Positions 51,106-60,218 of a stretch of 64,000 bases of DNA are shown here, piece by piece. A program made the translations under genes and the position numbers. The stretch comes from Balneolaceae bacterium. GTDB taxonomy: Bacteria; Bacteroidota; Rhodothermia; Balneolales; Balneolaceae. The stretch is from the NCBI GenBank assembly GCA_017795005.1, contig CP051242.1, positions 372,001-436,000 on the forward strand, in the 5' to 3' direction. Numbering within the stretch: position 1 is the first letter of the stretch; each line of letters opens with the position of its first letter. The notes beneath the pieces were generated by a model. That model made no database searches, was not told where the DNA came from, and worked only from the letters and a program-made list of their open reading frames with translations.

Positions 51106-51332
51106 AAGAAAGAAATTAACTCAAGAATAATGCCCGAACCTGCCACTACCATGTATTTGTTGTATAGAAATTGAAAATAGTCAGGATACACTATGTTTTA
51201 TTTAAGTAGAGTATTTTACGCTTTAATAATTGGATCGCCTCACAACAAAATAGTATCCGGTGTATAATCTCCGATATAACGGCATAAAAAGATTCACTCT
51301 GGGTAATTAGTTTTGAAGACGTAATTAATAAT
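51106..51332. other. hsdS-hipB intergenic region
   Basis: AT-rich gap after hsdS. A TAGTTTTG at 51308-51315 matches a Bacteroidota -7 box (TAnnTTTG) upstream of the two operators, but no TTG at the right distance is seen, so the promoter assignment is weak. No gene is visible. Confidence 0.35.
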
Positions 51333-51380
51333 GTTTCATTAATAAGACAATAAGTACTATATTAGTTTCATTAATAAAAC
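51333..51380 (+). promoter_or_regulatory. Predicted HipB operators
   Basis: Two direct copies of GTTTCATTAATAA at 51333-51345 and 51365-51377, 32 bp apart (about three helical turns). Each extends to a near-palindrome (second copy GTTTCATTAATAAAAC, one mismatch). They lie 4-51 bp before the hipB start and are probably the autoregulatory sites of the HipBA complex. Confidence 0.65.
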
Positions 51381-51383
51381 ATT

Positions 51384-51695
51384 ATGGCAAATAATAGCGC
51401 AACCATATTACCAAAAATAGAACGCATACTGGCAACAATGGGCGAACAGATAAAGCTTGCGAGGCTTCGGCGAAAATTAAGCAGTGTGCAAGTGGCAGAA
51501 CGTGCGGGTATTAGTCGTTCCACCTTAGTGAGGTTGGAGAAAGGCGATGCCGGCATAAGTTTAGGGCATCTGATTAATGTATTAAGAGTGCTGGGCTTAG
51601 AGAAAGATATGCTATTGCTGGCTAAAGATGATGAGCTGGGAAGAAAGCTGCAAGATGCGGACATAAGTACAAAACAAAGAGCGCCAAAGAAATAA
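51384..51695 (+). CDS. hipB: HipB-like antitoxin/transcriptional regulator (XRE HTH)
   Basis: 103 residues. The HTH (GEQIKLARLRRKLSSVQVAERAGISRSTLVRLEKGDAGISLGHLINVLRVLGLE) lies at about residues 20-75, followed by a short tail that may contact HipA. It is placed 1 bp before the hipA start. HipB proteins neutralise HipA and repress their own promoter (family knowledge); the two repeats upstream fit that. Confidence 0.88.
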   Translation: MANNSATILPKIERILATMGEQIKLARLRRKLSSVQVAERAGISRSTLVRLEKGDAGISLGHLINVLRVLGLEKDMLLLAKDDELGRKLQDADISTKQRAPKK

Positions 51696-51696
51696 T

Positions 51697-52977
51697 ATGG
51701 CAAAACCCACCGACTATAGAACCCTTTTTGTATATGCCGACTGGGAAGGTATTGGAGGTCCGCATCAGGTAGGAACACTTAACTCGGAAAGAGTGAGAGG
51801 TAGTGAAGTGTTTTCATTTTCTTATAACGATGAGTGGCTGGCAAGTCCTTATGTACATGTAATAGATCCTGATCTTCAATTGTACGCAGGCAGACAATAC
51901 TTAGGCGATAAAGACAAACCGAATTTTGGAGTTTTCACTGATTCCTCTCCCGATCGTTGGGGACGAGTACTTATGCTAAGACGCGAAGCTGCCCAGGCAA
52001 GAAAAGAAGAACGTCCTCCCAATACGTTATTCGAAACCGATTATTTGTTGGGAGTATTTGATGAACATCGCATGGGTGGGCTTCGGTTTAAATTGAAAGA
52101 AGACGGCCCGTTTTTAAATGATAACAGAGCATTGGCAGCTCCGCCATGGACATCCATCAGAGAATTAGAACAAATTAGTTTACGCCTCGAAGAAGATAAT
52201 GTTGTTGATGACCCTGAGTATCTAAAATGGCTGAATATGTTAATTGCACCAGGATCTTCATTAGGTGGTGCTCGTCCCAAAGCAAGTATTGTTGATGAAA
52301 ACGGGCATCTGTGGATTGCTAAATTCCCCAGTAAGAATGATGCTGGTGATATTGGTGCTTGGGAATGGGTAACGTATCAAATGGCAATAGATGCCGGTAT
52401 CCACATGGCAGAATCACAAGCCCAACGATTCTCTTCACCCAATCATACTTTTCTAACCAAACGGTTCGACCGAACCGTGGATAATTTCAGACTGCACTTT
52501 GCCTCTGCAATGACTTTACTGGGTTATACCGACGGCATCGACTTTCATGATGGAGCTAGTTATCTGGAATTAGTGGAGTTTTTGAGTACAAATGGTTCAA
52601 ATGTTACCGAAAATCTTCAACAATTATGGCGAAGAATAGTGTTCAACATGTGTGTGAGCAACACTGATGATCATTTGAGGAATCATGGATTCATGTTAAC
52701 ACCATCGGGTTGGGAGTTGTCTCCTGCATATGATATAAACCCGATTGAGAATAGTTATGGGCTCAAACTCAACGTCTCTGAAGATGATAATGCATTAGAT
52801 CTGGATTTAGCGAGATCGGTAGCCTCATACTTCAGGCTAAAAGAAGAAGAGGCAGAGCAAATTATCAAAGATGTAATAGCAGCGGTTAAACCCTGGCAAT
52901 CAATGGCGGAAAAAGCGGGGATTTCCAAAGCAGAAATCGAATTGAAAGCGAATGCATTTAAATTAGCGGACAACTAA
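51697..52977 (+). CDS. hipA: HipA-family serine/threonine kinase toxin
   Basis: 426 residues. The N-terminal HipA_N part (VGTLNSERVRGSEVFSFSYNDEWLASP) is followed by the kinase core: the ATP-binding Lys in LWIAKFPSKND, FLTKRFDRT, and the catalytic loop MCVSNTDDHLRNHGFM (Asp within NxDDHxxNH, near residue 320), with SPAYDINP carrying the metal-binding Asp. Family members phosphorylate an aminoacyl-tRNA synthetase to stop growth; the target here is unknown. All catalytic residues are present. It sits within a type I RM locus, between hsdS and hsdR (32-bp gap). Confidence 0.92.
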   Translation: MAKPTDYRTLFVYADWEGIGGPHQVGTLNSERVRGSEVFSFSYNDEWLASPYVHVIDPDLQLYAGRQYLGDKDKPNFGVFTDSSPDRWGRVLMLRREAAQARKEERPPNTLFETDYLLGVFDEHRMGGLRFKLKEDGPFLNDNRALAAPPWTSIRELEQISLRLEEDNVVDDPEYLKWLNMLIAPGSSLGGARPKASIVDENGHLWIAKFPSKNDAGDIGAWEWVTYQMAIDAGIHMAESQAQRFSSPNHTFLTKRFDRTVDNFRLHFASAMTLLGYTDGIDFHDGASYLELVEFLSTNGSNVTENLQQLWRRIVFNMCVSNTDDHLRNHGFMLTPSGWELSPAYDINPIENSYGLKLNVSEDDNALDLDLARSVASYFRLKEEEAEQIIKDVIAAVKPWQSMAEKAGISKAEIELKANAFKLADN

Positions 52978-53009
52978 TACTATGGTAGTGACGTGAGGAA
53001 TAAACCGGG

Positions 53010-56000
53010 ATGAAATTTACAGAAGCCAGATTAGAAGAAGCGATCGTTACCCTCCTGGAGGAGCAGGGATATACGCACTATACCGGGGAACAGATCAAAC
53101 GGTCCCCGGAGGAAGTTTTAATCACCGCCGACCTGAAGAGCTATTTATTTAAGCGCTACAAGCGGGATGAGATCACAGAAGGAGAAGTAGAACAGATCAT
53201 TCGTGATCTTGAACGGCTCCCCTCCTCAGATCTCTACGAGAGCAATAAGAAATTTATGAAGAAGCTCTCAGATGGCTTCTATCTAAAGAGGGAGGATCGG
53301 AGTAAGAAAGATTTATATATCCAGCTGATTGATTTTAGTGAAATGGCTAATAATCATTTCAGGATTGTTAATCAGCTCGAGATTATTGGCTACGAGAAAC
53401 GTATTCCAGACGCTATCATCTACATCAATGGCTTGCCGGTGGTAGTATTTGAGTTTAAGAGTGCGGTACGGGAAAATGCAACTATTCATGATGCATACAT
53501 TCAGTTAACAGTTCGTTATAAACGGGATATTCCGGATCTGTTCAAATACAATGCGATTGTGGTCATCAGTGACGGAGCCAATAATAAAGCGGGTTCGTTC
53601 TTTGCTCCGTACGAGTTTTTATATGCCTGGCGAAGAGTGGAAGGTCAGATCAAAGAGGTAGATGGAATAGAGTCGCTTTATACTATGTTACAGGGAATGT
53701 TTGATCAGTACCGGCTAAGTGACATTATTCACAATTTTATTTTTCTGCCTGATAGTTCAAAGAAAGAGACGAAGATTGTGTGCCGATATCCTCAATATTA
53801 TGCGGCAAGAGCATTGTTCCGGAATATCAAAGACCATAGAAAACCGGATGGAGATGGCAAAGGTGGGACGTATTTTGGTGCGACTGGAAGTGGCAAAAGT
53901 TATACCATGTTGTTCCTGACGAGACTTTTGATGAAGAGTCTTCATTTTTCAAGTCCAACCATTGTTTTGATTACTGACCGTACCGATCTTGATGATCAGC
54001 TTTCTGAACAGTTCACGGAGGCAAAAGGCTTTGTTGGAGATGAGAATATCGTAAGTGCGGAGAGCAGGTCTGACCTTAGAGAGAAATTACAAGGCCGGAA
54101 CAGTGGTGGAGTATTTTTAACGACCATACATAAATTTACTGAGGATACTCAGTTACTTACGGAACGAACGAACGTGATTTGTATTTCGGACGAAGCACAT
54201 CGTAGTCAGGTCAATCTGGATCAGAAAGTTCGTGTAACCAAAGACGGGGTTAAGCGAAGCTATGGTTTTGCTAAGTATTTACATGACTCTCTTCCTAACG
54301 CCACCTATGTAGGTTTCACGGGCACACCGATTGATGCTACTATGGATGTATTCGGTGAAGTCGTGGACGCCTATACTATGAATGAGTCGGTACAGGATGA
54401 AATAACGGTTGGTATTGTATATGAAGGACGTGCCGCCAAATTATTACTCGATAATTCAAAGCTTACTGAGATAGAGGAATATTACGATAAATGTGTAATG
54501 GAGGGGTCGAATGAATATCAGGTAGAGGAAAGCAAGAAAGCGACGACCAATATGAACGTGCTTCTCGGTGATCCCGGGCGCCTGGATGCACTGGCTGAGG
54601 ATTTTGTAAAGCATTATGAGGCTCGTATTGAAGAAGGTGCCAGTGTAAAAGGTAAGGCAATGTTTGTGTGTAGTAGTCGGGAAATCGCATATGAGTTTTA
54701 TCAGCGAGTCGTTGCACTAAGACCACAGTGGAAGGAGATAAAAATTGCGGAAGAAGGAGCGGAATTATCAGATCAGGAGAAAAAGCAAATCAAGCCAAGT
54801 GAACGAATCAAAATGATCATGACACGACACCGGGATGATCCGAAAGAACTTTATGACTTGTTGGGGACAAAGGAATACAGAAAAGAATTAGACAGGCAGT
54901 TTAAAAATGAGAAATCAAATTTTAAAATTGCCATTGTAGTAGATATGTGGCTGACAGGTTTTGATGTACCGTTTCTTGATACCATGTACATTGATAAGCC
55001 AATCCGAAAGCATACGCTGATACAGACGATTTCAAGGGTAAATCGTAAATATGAAGGTAAAGAGAAGGGGTTAGTAGTTGATTATATCGGCATCAAGAAA
55101 CAGATGAATCTTGCGCTGGCGCACTACAATAAGAAGGACCGCAAACACATCGAAGATATTAAGCAATCTCTTATTGTGGCCAAAGATCATTTAGAGTTGA
55201 TTGATAAAATCTTCCACAAATTTGATTCAAGTGAATACTTTGATGGCTCTCCCATTCAGCAGCTTCACACACTGAATAAGGCGGTAGAATTTGTTCAGAA
55301 AACCGAAGATCTGGAGAGAAGATTCATGTTCCTGGTCAAGAGGCTAAAAGCTGCTTATGATATCTGCGCTGGTAGTGAGTCTTTTTCACAGTTTGAAAGA
55401 GACAGAATCCATTTTTATCTGGCGGTACGATCTATTTTATACAAATTAACCAAAGGTAATGCTCCCGATACCGCTCAAATGAATGCAAAAGTTCGTGAGA
55501 TGATTCAGGAGGCCATTGAGAGTGAAGGAGTGGAAGAGATCTTTAAACTGGGAGATGAGAGTGAGACAGAGGTAGACTTATTCGATGAGGAATATCTTGC
55601 CAAGCTGGATAAGATCAAGATGCCTAATACCAAAATTAAACTACTTCAAAAACTGCTCGCTAAGGCAATAGAAGACTTCAAGAAGATCAATAAGATCAAG
55701 GGTATTGATTTCACAAAGAGATTAGAGTCATTGGTGAAGCGATATAACGAACGCAAAGAAGAAGATGTCTTAAGAAGTGAGGTGCTCGATGATTTTACTG
55801 AGGAAATTATTGGCTTATACCATGAAATGATCAAAGAACGGGAATCCTTTCAGGAGATGGGAATTGATTTTGAAGAGAAAGCCTTCTACGACATTTTGAA
55901 AGAACTGGCCAGAAAATACGACTTTGAGTACCCGGACGAGAAACTTATTCCATTGTCTAAAGAAGTTAAAGACGTGGTAGATGATAAAGCTAAGTACACC

Positions 56001-56147
56001 GACTGGAGTAAGCGGGCAGATATCAAAGCAGAGCTTAAAGCCGATCTTATCATTTTGTTAGCTGAAAATGACTATCCACCAGTAGATAGGGACGAGGTAT
56101 ATAAAGAGATATTTGAACAAGCTGAAAACTTTAAAAGGAATACATAA
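53010..56147 (+). CDS. hsdR: Type I restriction endonuclease subunit R
   Basis: 1045 residues. N-terminal nuclease domain with PD-(D/E)xK residues in PDAIIYINGLPVVVFEFKSA, then the SF2 translocase: Walker A FGATGSGKSYTML near residue 290, DEAHRSQ near 396, FTGTPID, and the second RecA domain with IVVDMWLTGFDVPFLDTMYIDKP and QTISRVNRKYEGK. The C-terminal helical domain (about residues 700-1045) is for HsdM/S contact. Length and motifs are complete, so this locus is probably an active type I system. It lies directly downstream of hipA. Confidence 0.96.
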   Translation: MKFTEARLEEAIVTLLEEQGYTHYTGEQIKRSPEEVLITADLKSYLFKRYKRDEITEGEVEQIIRDLERLPSSDLYESNKKFMKKLSDGFYLKREDRSKKDLYIQLIDFSEMANNHFRIVNQLEIIGYEKRIPDAIIYINGLPVVVFEFKSAVRENATIHDAYIQLTVRYKRDIPDLFKYNAIVVISDGANNKAGSFFAPYEFLYAWRRVEGQIKEVDGIESLYTMLQGMFDQYRLSDIIHNFIFLPDSSKKETKIVCRYPQYYAARALFRNIKDHRKPDGDGKGGTYFGATGSGKSYTMLFLTRLLMKSLHFSSPTIVLITDRTDLDDQLSEQFTEAKGFVGDENIVSAESRSDLREKLQGRNSGGVFLTTIHKFTEDTQLLTERTNVICISDEAHRSQVNLDQKVRVTKDGVKRSYGFAKYLHDSLPNATYVGFTGTPIDATMDVFGEVVDAYTMNESVQDEITVGIVYEGRAAKLLLDNSKLTEIEEYYDKCVMEGSNEYQVEESKKATTNMNVLLGDPGRLDALAEDFVKHYEARIEEGASVKGKAMFVCSSREIAYEFYQRVVALRPQWKEIKIAEEGAELSDQEKKQIKPSERIKMIMTRHRDDPKELYDLLGTKEYRKELDRQFKNEKSNFKIAIVVDMWLTGFDVPFLDTMYIDKPIRKHTLIQTISRVNRKYEGKEKGLVVDYIGIKKQMNLALAHYNKKDRKHIEDIKQSLIVAKDHLELIDKIFHKFDSSEYFDGSPIQQLHTLNKAVEFVQKTEDLERRFMFLVKRLKAAYDICAGSESFSQFERDRIHFYLAVRSILYKLTKGNAPDTAQMNAKVREMIQEAIESEGVEEIFKLGDESETEVDLFDEEYLAKLDKIKMPNTKIKLLQKLLAKAIEDFKKINKIKGIDFTKRLESLVKRYNERKEEDVLRSEVLDDFTEEIIGLYHEMIKERESFQEMGIDFEEKAFYDILKELARKYDFEYPDEKLIPLSKEVKDVVDDKAKYTDWSKRADIKAELKADLIILLAENDYPPVDRDEVYKEIFEQAENFKRNT

Positions 56148-56154
56148 GCCCCCA

Positions 56155-56185
56155 TTGCATTTATTAAAAAATTCTAATATTTTTG
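56155..56185 (+). promoter_or_regulatory. Predicted promoter of response regulator
   Basis: TTG at 56155-56157 and TATTTTTG at 56178-56185, separated by 20 nt, the same geometry as at tRNA-Phe. It lies in the 8-68 bp after the hsdR stop, indicating that the response regulator has its own promoter. Confidence 0.7.
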
Positions 56186-56215
56186 CGTTAGATTTTTTTA
56201 ACTAAGGAAGTGGCA

Positions 56216-56620
56216 ATGAACTCAACCCCAAAAAAAGTACTGATTGTAGAGGACGATATCCTGCTGTTGTTAGTGCAGGAGCGGTTGGTTAAGAAGTTTG
56301 GCTATGATGTAGTTGGTACCGCCTGTGAAGGAGAAGCAGCCTATCGTATGATCAACATGCATAAACCGGATGTGATTCTGATGGATATCAATCTGGACGA
56401 CGATATTAAAGGAACGGAAGTAGCAGAAATGATCAGGAATGAAGGGAATGATACGCCGATCATTTTTATGTCTGGTGAAAAGAGACCGAATCAGGTAGCA
56501 AAAGCCAAACAACTGGGTTGCTCTGATTTTCTGCTCAAGCCGGTTACACCCGGGAAATTGAAGAAAACCCTCGAAGAAGCATTGAACTTTAATAAGATGA
56601 CCAACCCATTTGCAGCATAA
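56216..56620 (+). CDS. Stand-alone response regulator receiver protein
   Basis: A CheY-like receiver domain without output domain (134 residues from the ATG at 56216; a GTG at 56210 would add two residues). Visible: acidic pair VEDD, phosphoacceptor Asp in VILMDINLDDD, conserved Ser in IIFMSGEKRP, Lys in FLLKPVTPGK. It probably relays from an unlinked histidine kinase. AAGGAAG before the ATG may serve as a weak ribosome-binding site. A strong terminator follows. Confidence 0.9.
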   Translation: MNSTPKKVLIVEDDILLLLVQERLVKKFGYDVVGTACEGEAAYRMINMHKPDVILMDINLDDDIKGTEVAEMIRNEGNDTPIIFMSGEKRPNQVAKAKQLGCSDFLLKPVTPGKLKKTLEEALNFNKMTNPFAA

Positions 56621-56640
56621 AATTAATTGATACCATACCT

Positions 56641-56674
56641 AAGTGAGTCTAGTGGAAGCTAACTCACTTTTTTA
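56641..56674 (+). terminator. Terminator of response regulator gene
   Basis: AAGTGAGT (56641-56648) pairs with ACTCACTT (56662-56669), followed by TTTT. Directly downstream of the response regulator. Confidence 0.8.
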
Positions 56675-56679
56675 CTAAG

Positions 56680-56708
56680 GCGCACATACATTATGTGTCG
56701 CTTTTTTT
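56680..56708. terminator. Second hairpin between convergent genes
   Basis: GCG-CACATA pairs with TATGTG-T-CGC (one bulged T), followed by a seven-T run up to the MFS stop. With the preceding hairpin it forms a double terminator between convergent genes. Confidence 0.7.
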
Positions 56709-57876
56709 ATGAGGAGGATTTGGATGAAGGCGTTAGTAACCGGGCCCGGTAAGCAAGAACGGAAACCGCCAATGCACAGAAGGTGATAAAGAGGAATCCA
56801 CCAACCAGGTCGAATTCTTCCACAATCAAACCAACGAGTGGTTGAGAAACCATTCCACCTATATATCCGAAAGTGGCAACGGAGGTTAAGGCAATGGCGC
56901 CTTCTCTGCCCGCAGCACTGAAAACCATGGGGAAGTTTAAGGCAACTCCGGCGCCGGCAACGGCAATCCCAATGGTAGCCACCACAATATTGGGAGAAAA
57001 GAGGGAGAGGAGTAAACCGAAAGTGGCCGAAAATCCGCCTACTAATAATAAATTACGCGCTCCAAACCTGTTTTTAAGTCGATCCCCGATGATACGCATT
57101 CCCAACAAGGTTCCGGCGAATACAGAATAGCCTACCGCTTCGTATCCATCGGCAATATTCAGGTGATCTTTAAAGAAGATGCCGATCCAGTTATTAATGG
57201 AGCTTTCTATAGAAGCCGATAAAAAGCAGATAATTCCAAGTGCGATCAGTCCCCCATGCGGCCATTGGAATTTTGATCGGACCGCATCCGGATTGGGAGC
57301 ATCATTCGGTAAATAGGGATAAATAATTCCGAGTAACAGAAACATAAAAAGTGTCATACCTGAATAGTGGATCAATACCGACACATCAAAGCGAACCATA
57401 ATCAGTCCGATTAAAGCTCCGACCAGGTTTCCGATTCCAAACCAGGAATGAATTTTAGACATCTGAGAAGAACCGGTATCTGTTTCTACTTTAGCACCGA
57501 GTGCATTTACCGAAATATTAAGTCCACTGGAACAGGCGCCAATTAGAATTAACAGGAAACCAAGGCTAATCCAGTCGGGCATGAGGGAAATAGGAACAAG
57601 AGTGGAGGCTACCAATAGTCCACACGTAATGGCGGTTCGTTTAGCTCCGAAATAGTTTATACAAGTAGCGACAATCGGCATCATTATCAGCGTGCCTGAT
57701 CCGCGCATCAACAATACATAACCTAATGTAGCCGCAGTAAGTAAGGAAGCATCCCTGATATCAGGAACCCGCGCTGCCCAGCTTGAAAATGATAAACCCA
57801 ATATCGAAAGGGCGATACAAACAGCGTATAATTCTTTCTGATGATTCCGTGAGTTATCGGGCTGGCTGGAAGCCAT
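56707..57876 (-). CDS. MFS transporter
   Basis: 389 residues with about 12 transmembrane helices. The protein begins MASSQPDNSRNHQKELYAVCIALSILGLSFSSWAARVPDIRD. Gly-rich helices such as AATLGYVLLMRGSGTLIMMPIVA and VATIGIAVAGAGVALNFPMVFSAAG are in the style of the FucP/YbjJ-like MFS group. The substrate is unknown. The gene is divergent from the HAD phosphatase (about 120 bp). Confidence 0.85.
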   Translation of the reverse strand: MASSQPDNSRNHQKELYAVCIALSILGLSFSSWAARVPDIRDASLLTAATLGYVLLMRGSGTLIMMPIVATCINYFGAKRTAITCGLLVASTLVPISLMPDWISLGFLLILIGACSSGLNISVNALGAKVETDTGSSQMSKIHSWFGIGNLVGALIGLIMVRFDVSVLIHYSGMTLFMFLLLGIIYPYLPNDAPNPDAVRSKFQWPHGGLIALGIICFLSASIESSINNWIGIFFKDHLNIADGYEAVGYSVFAGTLLGMRIIGDRLKNRFGARNLLLVGGFSATFGLLLSLFSPNIVVATIGIAVAGAGVALNFPMVFSAAGREGAIALTSVATFGYIGGMVSQPLVGLIVEEFDLVGGFLFITFCALAVSVLAYRARLLTPSSKSSS

Positions 57877-57999
57877 ATAGGTTTAGTGAGGTTTCTGAAA
57901 ATGAGTCGCAGAAAATACGGGTTAATTGAGTGAATCCAAGATTCTTTTGTTTCATAAGTTTTACCTTTGAAGAAAATCAGAACTAACCGGCGCGCTATT

Positions 58000-58656
58000 T
58001 TGACCAAAATATTCATTTTTGATTTAGACGGAGTATTACTGGATTCCGAATCGTTATACAAAAAGGTAAACTTCGAACTCTTTGAAGACCTGGGAGTGGA
58101 AATTACTGATGAAGAATACAATTCTTTTATTGGAATATCGGGAGAGAAGATGTGGGGGTATATCAAAGAAAAAGGAGACCTTCCCCAGCCGGTTGAGGAA
58201 TTACGTGTGATGGAGCGGGAGCGAAAGTATATCGGCCTATCGGAAAATGAGTTAATCCCAAACCCGGGTTTAATGGAACTTCTTAATACGTTGGAGTCTT
58301 ATTCTATTCCAAGAGTAATTGCTTCTTCCGGACTTATGAAAAATATCGAGCTGATTCTGTCGAAGATGAATCTGAAAAACTACTTCTCGCATATTGTAAG
58401 TGGGGAAATGCCGAAGAAGGGAAAGCCAGCTCCGGATATTTTTTTATTAGCTGCCTCCCATTTTGATATTGACCCAAAGGAGTGCATTGTGCTGGAAGAT
58501 TCCCGAAACGGAACACTTGCAGCCAAAGCGGCGGGCATGACGTGTGTTGGGTATATAAATCCGGGTTCCGGTAACCAGGATTTATCAAAGGCAGATTTAA
58601 TTATTTCTGATTTAAAGGATGAACGCTTCTATTCTCTAATTACTTCGCTCAGCTAA
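58000..58656 (+). CDS. HAD-superfamily phosphatase (beta-phosphoglucomutase-like)
   Basis: HAD subfamily IA. Motif I IFIFDLDGVLLDSE (DxD), motif II ASSG, motif III Lys in KKGKPAPDIFL, motif IV VLEDSRNGTLAAKAAGM. I prefer the TTG at 58000 (218 residues; the DxD would lie eight residues in). The TTG at 57967 would add 11 residues, and a -7-like TACCTTTG at 57962-57969 suggests the transcript begins after it. The start remains uncertain. Phosphatase on a small phosphorylated metabolite; the substrate is unknown. Tail overlaps the convergent GIY-YIG gene by 21 bp. Confidence 0.82.
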   Translation: MTKIFIFDLDGVLLDSESLYKKVNFELFEDLGVEITDEEYNSFIGISGEKMWGYIKEKGDLPQPVEELRVMERERKYIGLSENELIPNPGLMELLNTLESYSIPRVIASSGLMKNIELILSKMNLKNYFSHIVSGEMPKKGKPAPDIFLLAASHFDIDPKECIVLEDSRNGTLAAKAAGMTCVGYINPGSGNQDLSKADLIISDLKDERFYSLITSLS

Positions 58657-59484
58657 CAGTACCTGTAAATCATCCAATTGATCCTGAGGGATAAGTGCAG
58701 AATCAAGATTCAGTTCTTTTTTGATGAGATTATTGCGTTCAGGTCCCAGGGCAAAGAACATCTTTAAATGTTCCAGCTCGTTGGTAAAGAATGTTCGGGT
58801 AAACTTGTCTTTAAAGGGTGCTGTTAAAGTCATTTCTTCCAGTTCTTCAATAAGAAGGGAAGAACTTCCTTTTAAAAGCTGATCTACTTGTACCCCAATT
58901 TGATCTCCCAGCCGAATATTAAACCGCATGGGTGTAATTCGTTTCAGCAACTGACTTGGTAAAAAGTGGGCATGACGAATTTCGGAGTGTTTTACATATA
59001 GCAGCTTCAGCAATGCTCCCAATCCTTTACGAACCCGTAAATGTCCTTTAAAACATCCATAGCATTTGGGATAGTCCTGCAGTTGTCTCATAGATAGCCG
59101 AAACTCTCTTTTATTACCCCGTCTGGCTGTGGAGATATAATAGTAGGTTTCCGGCTTTTTGTTAGCAACGTTAAACGGTGGACGAAGAGATCGGATTAGT
59201 AAGTTTTCCAAAAGGATTGCATCCGTTTCACTTTTACAAAGCTCAAAACCTATCCGGTTTACATGGGCAATCATTCGCTGCGTTTTCCGGGATTTTGAAT
59301 AGCGATAGGAAGTCACCCGCTTTTGCAGGTCTTTTGCTTTTCCAACATAGAGCACTTCATCTTTTGAATCGTACATAGTATACACTCCGGGCTCGTGTGG
59401 AGGCATATCCCTGATAGCGGCATTTATTCGCTCTTTCTGGGTTTCAGCTATGGGTTGAAAAAGGTCGAGAGTCACAGTATTCAA
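58636..59484 (-). CDS. Stand-alone GIY-YIG nuclease (UvrC N-domain/Cho-like)
   Basis: 282 residues. The GIY-YIG core is in PHEPGVYTMYDSKDEVLYVGKAKDLQKRVTSYR, with the second Tyr block VYTMYD and YVGKA and the conserved Arg following. It resembles the N-terminal incision domain of UvrC, and its length is near that of the E. coli Cho nuclease (295 residues). The rest (residues about 100-280) lacks the UvrC C-terminal RNase H-like domain. It probably acts in nucleotide excision repair with an unlinked UvrAB. It is convergent with the HAD gene. Confidence 0.85.
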   Translation of the reverse strand: MNTVTLDLFQPIAETQKERINAAIRDMPPHEPGVYTMYDSKDEVLYVGKAKDLQKRVTSYRYSKSRKTQRMIAHVNRIGFELCKSETDAILLENLLIRSLRPPFNVANKKPETYYYISTARRGNKREFRLSMRQLQDYPKCYGCFKGHLRVRKGLGALLKLLYVKHSEIRHAHFLPSQLLKRITPMRFNIRLGDQIGVQVDQLLKGSSSLLIEELEEMTLTAPFKDKFTRTFFTNELEHLKMFFALGPERNNLIKKELNLDSALIPQDQLDDLQVLLAERSN

Positions 59485-59582
59485 AATTAGAAAAGGAAAA
59501 TATCGGATACTGTCAGAAATTGGTAGCTAAAAATTTATGAATTTAGTTTATTTGGGGAACACCAAAATCAAGAGGTATCAGT

Positions 59583-59954
59583 ATGTTAGCATCAAACTCA
59601 CTGGAAACTTTTTTCAATGAAAATATTCACAATCAAGCGAGTTTCTTTCTCTTATATAAAGACAAACAACTTCTAAAGGAAAAGAAGTACGAAGAGTTTG
59701 CCAGAGAGCAACTAAAGAAAACAAGAAATGTTTTTCTGACGTTGAGTTTTTTGCTCTTATATGGTTTGTATTATGGTGCGACATCCCTGATCGAATACGG
59801 GGCATCAGGAGATACTTTAGCACTTGTTTTAGGACTATTGGTACTTTGCTTTATGGTGGCAATGATTTTCGCATCAACGAAAGAATATTATTCTGTAAAA
59901 AGCTCAATGGATTTATTCCTGAAGTTACTTGACGAGAATGAGACTGCCCGATAA
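59583..59954 (+). CDS. Small two-helix membrane protein
   Basis: 123 residues: an N-terminal charged region (about 1-45), two membrane helices (VFLTLSFLLLYGLYYGATSLI; ALVLGLLVLCFMVAMIF) and a short C-terminal tail. No family recognised. It converges on the next gene with no gap. AAGAGGTATCAGTATG gives a possible weak ribosome-binding site. Confidence 0.65.
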   Translation: MLASNSLETFFNENIHNQASFFLLYKDKQLLKEKKYEEFAREQLKKTRNVFLTLSFLLLYGLYYGATSLIEYGASGDTLALVLGLLVLCFMVAMIFASTKEYYSVKSSMDLFLKLLDENETAR

Positions 59955-60140
59955 TTATTTTCTTCCGATCAGCAGGTAAAGAATGGCTCCAAGAATTGGA
60001 AAGAAAATCACAATGAGCAGCCACATTATTTTTGAGCTGTTTCCTGAGAGTGAACCTTTCACGATATCAGCTATGGCGTAAATCCATAATGCGATGGCTA
60101 CAAAAGTTAAAAAAATAAGTCCAATTCCAAATCCTTCCAT
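59955..60140 (-). CDS. PLDc_N-domain small membrane protein
   Basis: 61 residues: two hydrophobic helices and the closing motif FFPILGAILYLLIGRK, diagnostic of the PLDc_N (phospholipase D N-terminal-like) domain. Such proteins are small, widespread in Bacteroidota and of unknown role. The gene is convergent with the preceding small membrane protein. Confidence 0.85.
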   Translation of the reverse strand: MEGFGIGLIFLTFVAIALWIYAIADIVKGSLSGNSSKIMWLLIVIFFPILGAILYLLIGRK

Positions 60141-60218
60141 AATTCATAGATAGTTAGTTAATAGTTACAATATTAACTATTTAGGAGTGATCTGGTTCCG
60201 GTTTATAATAGTTCGGTG

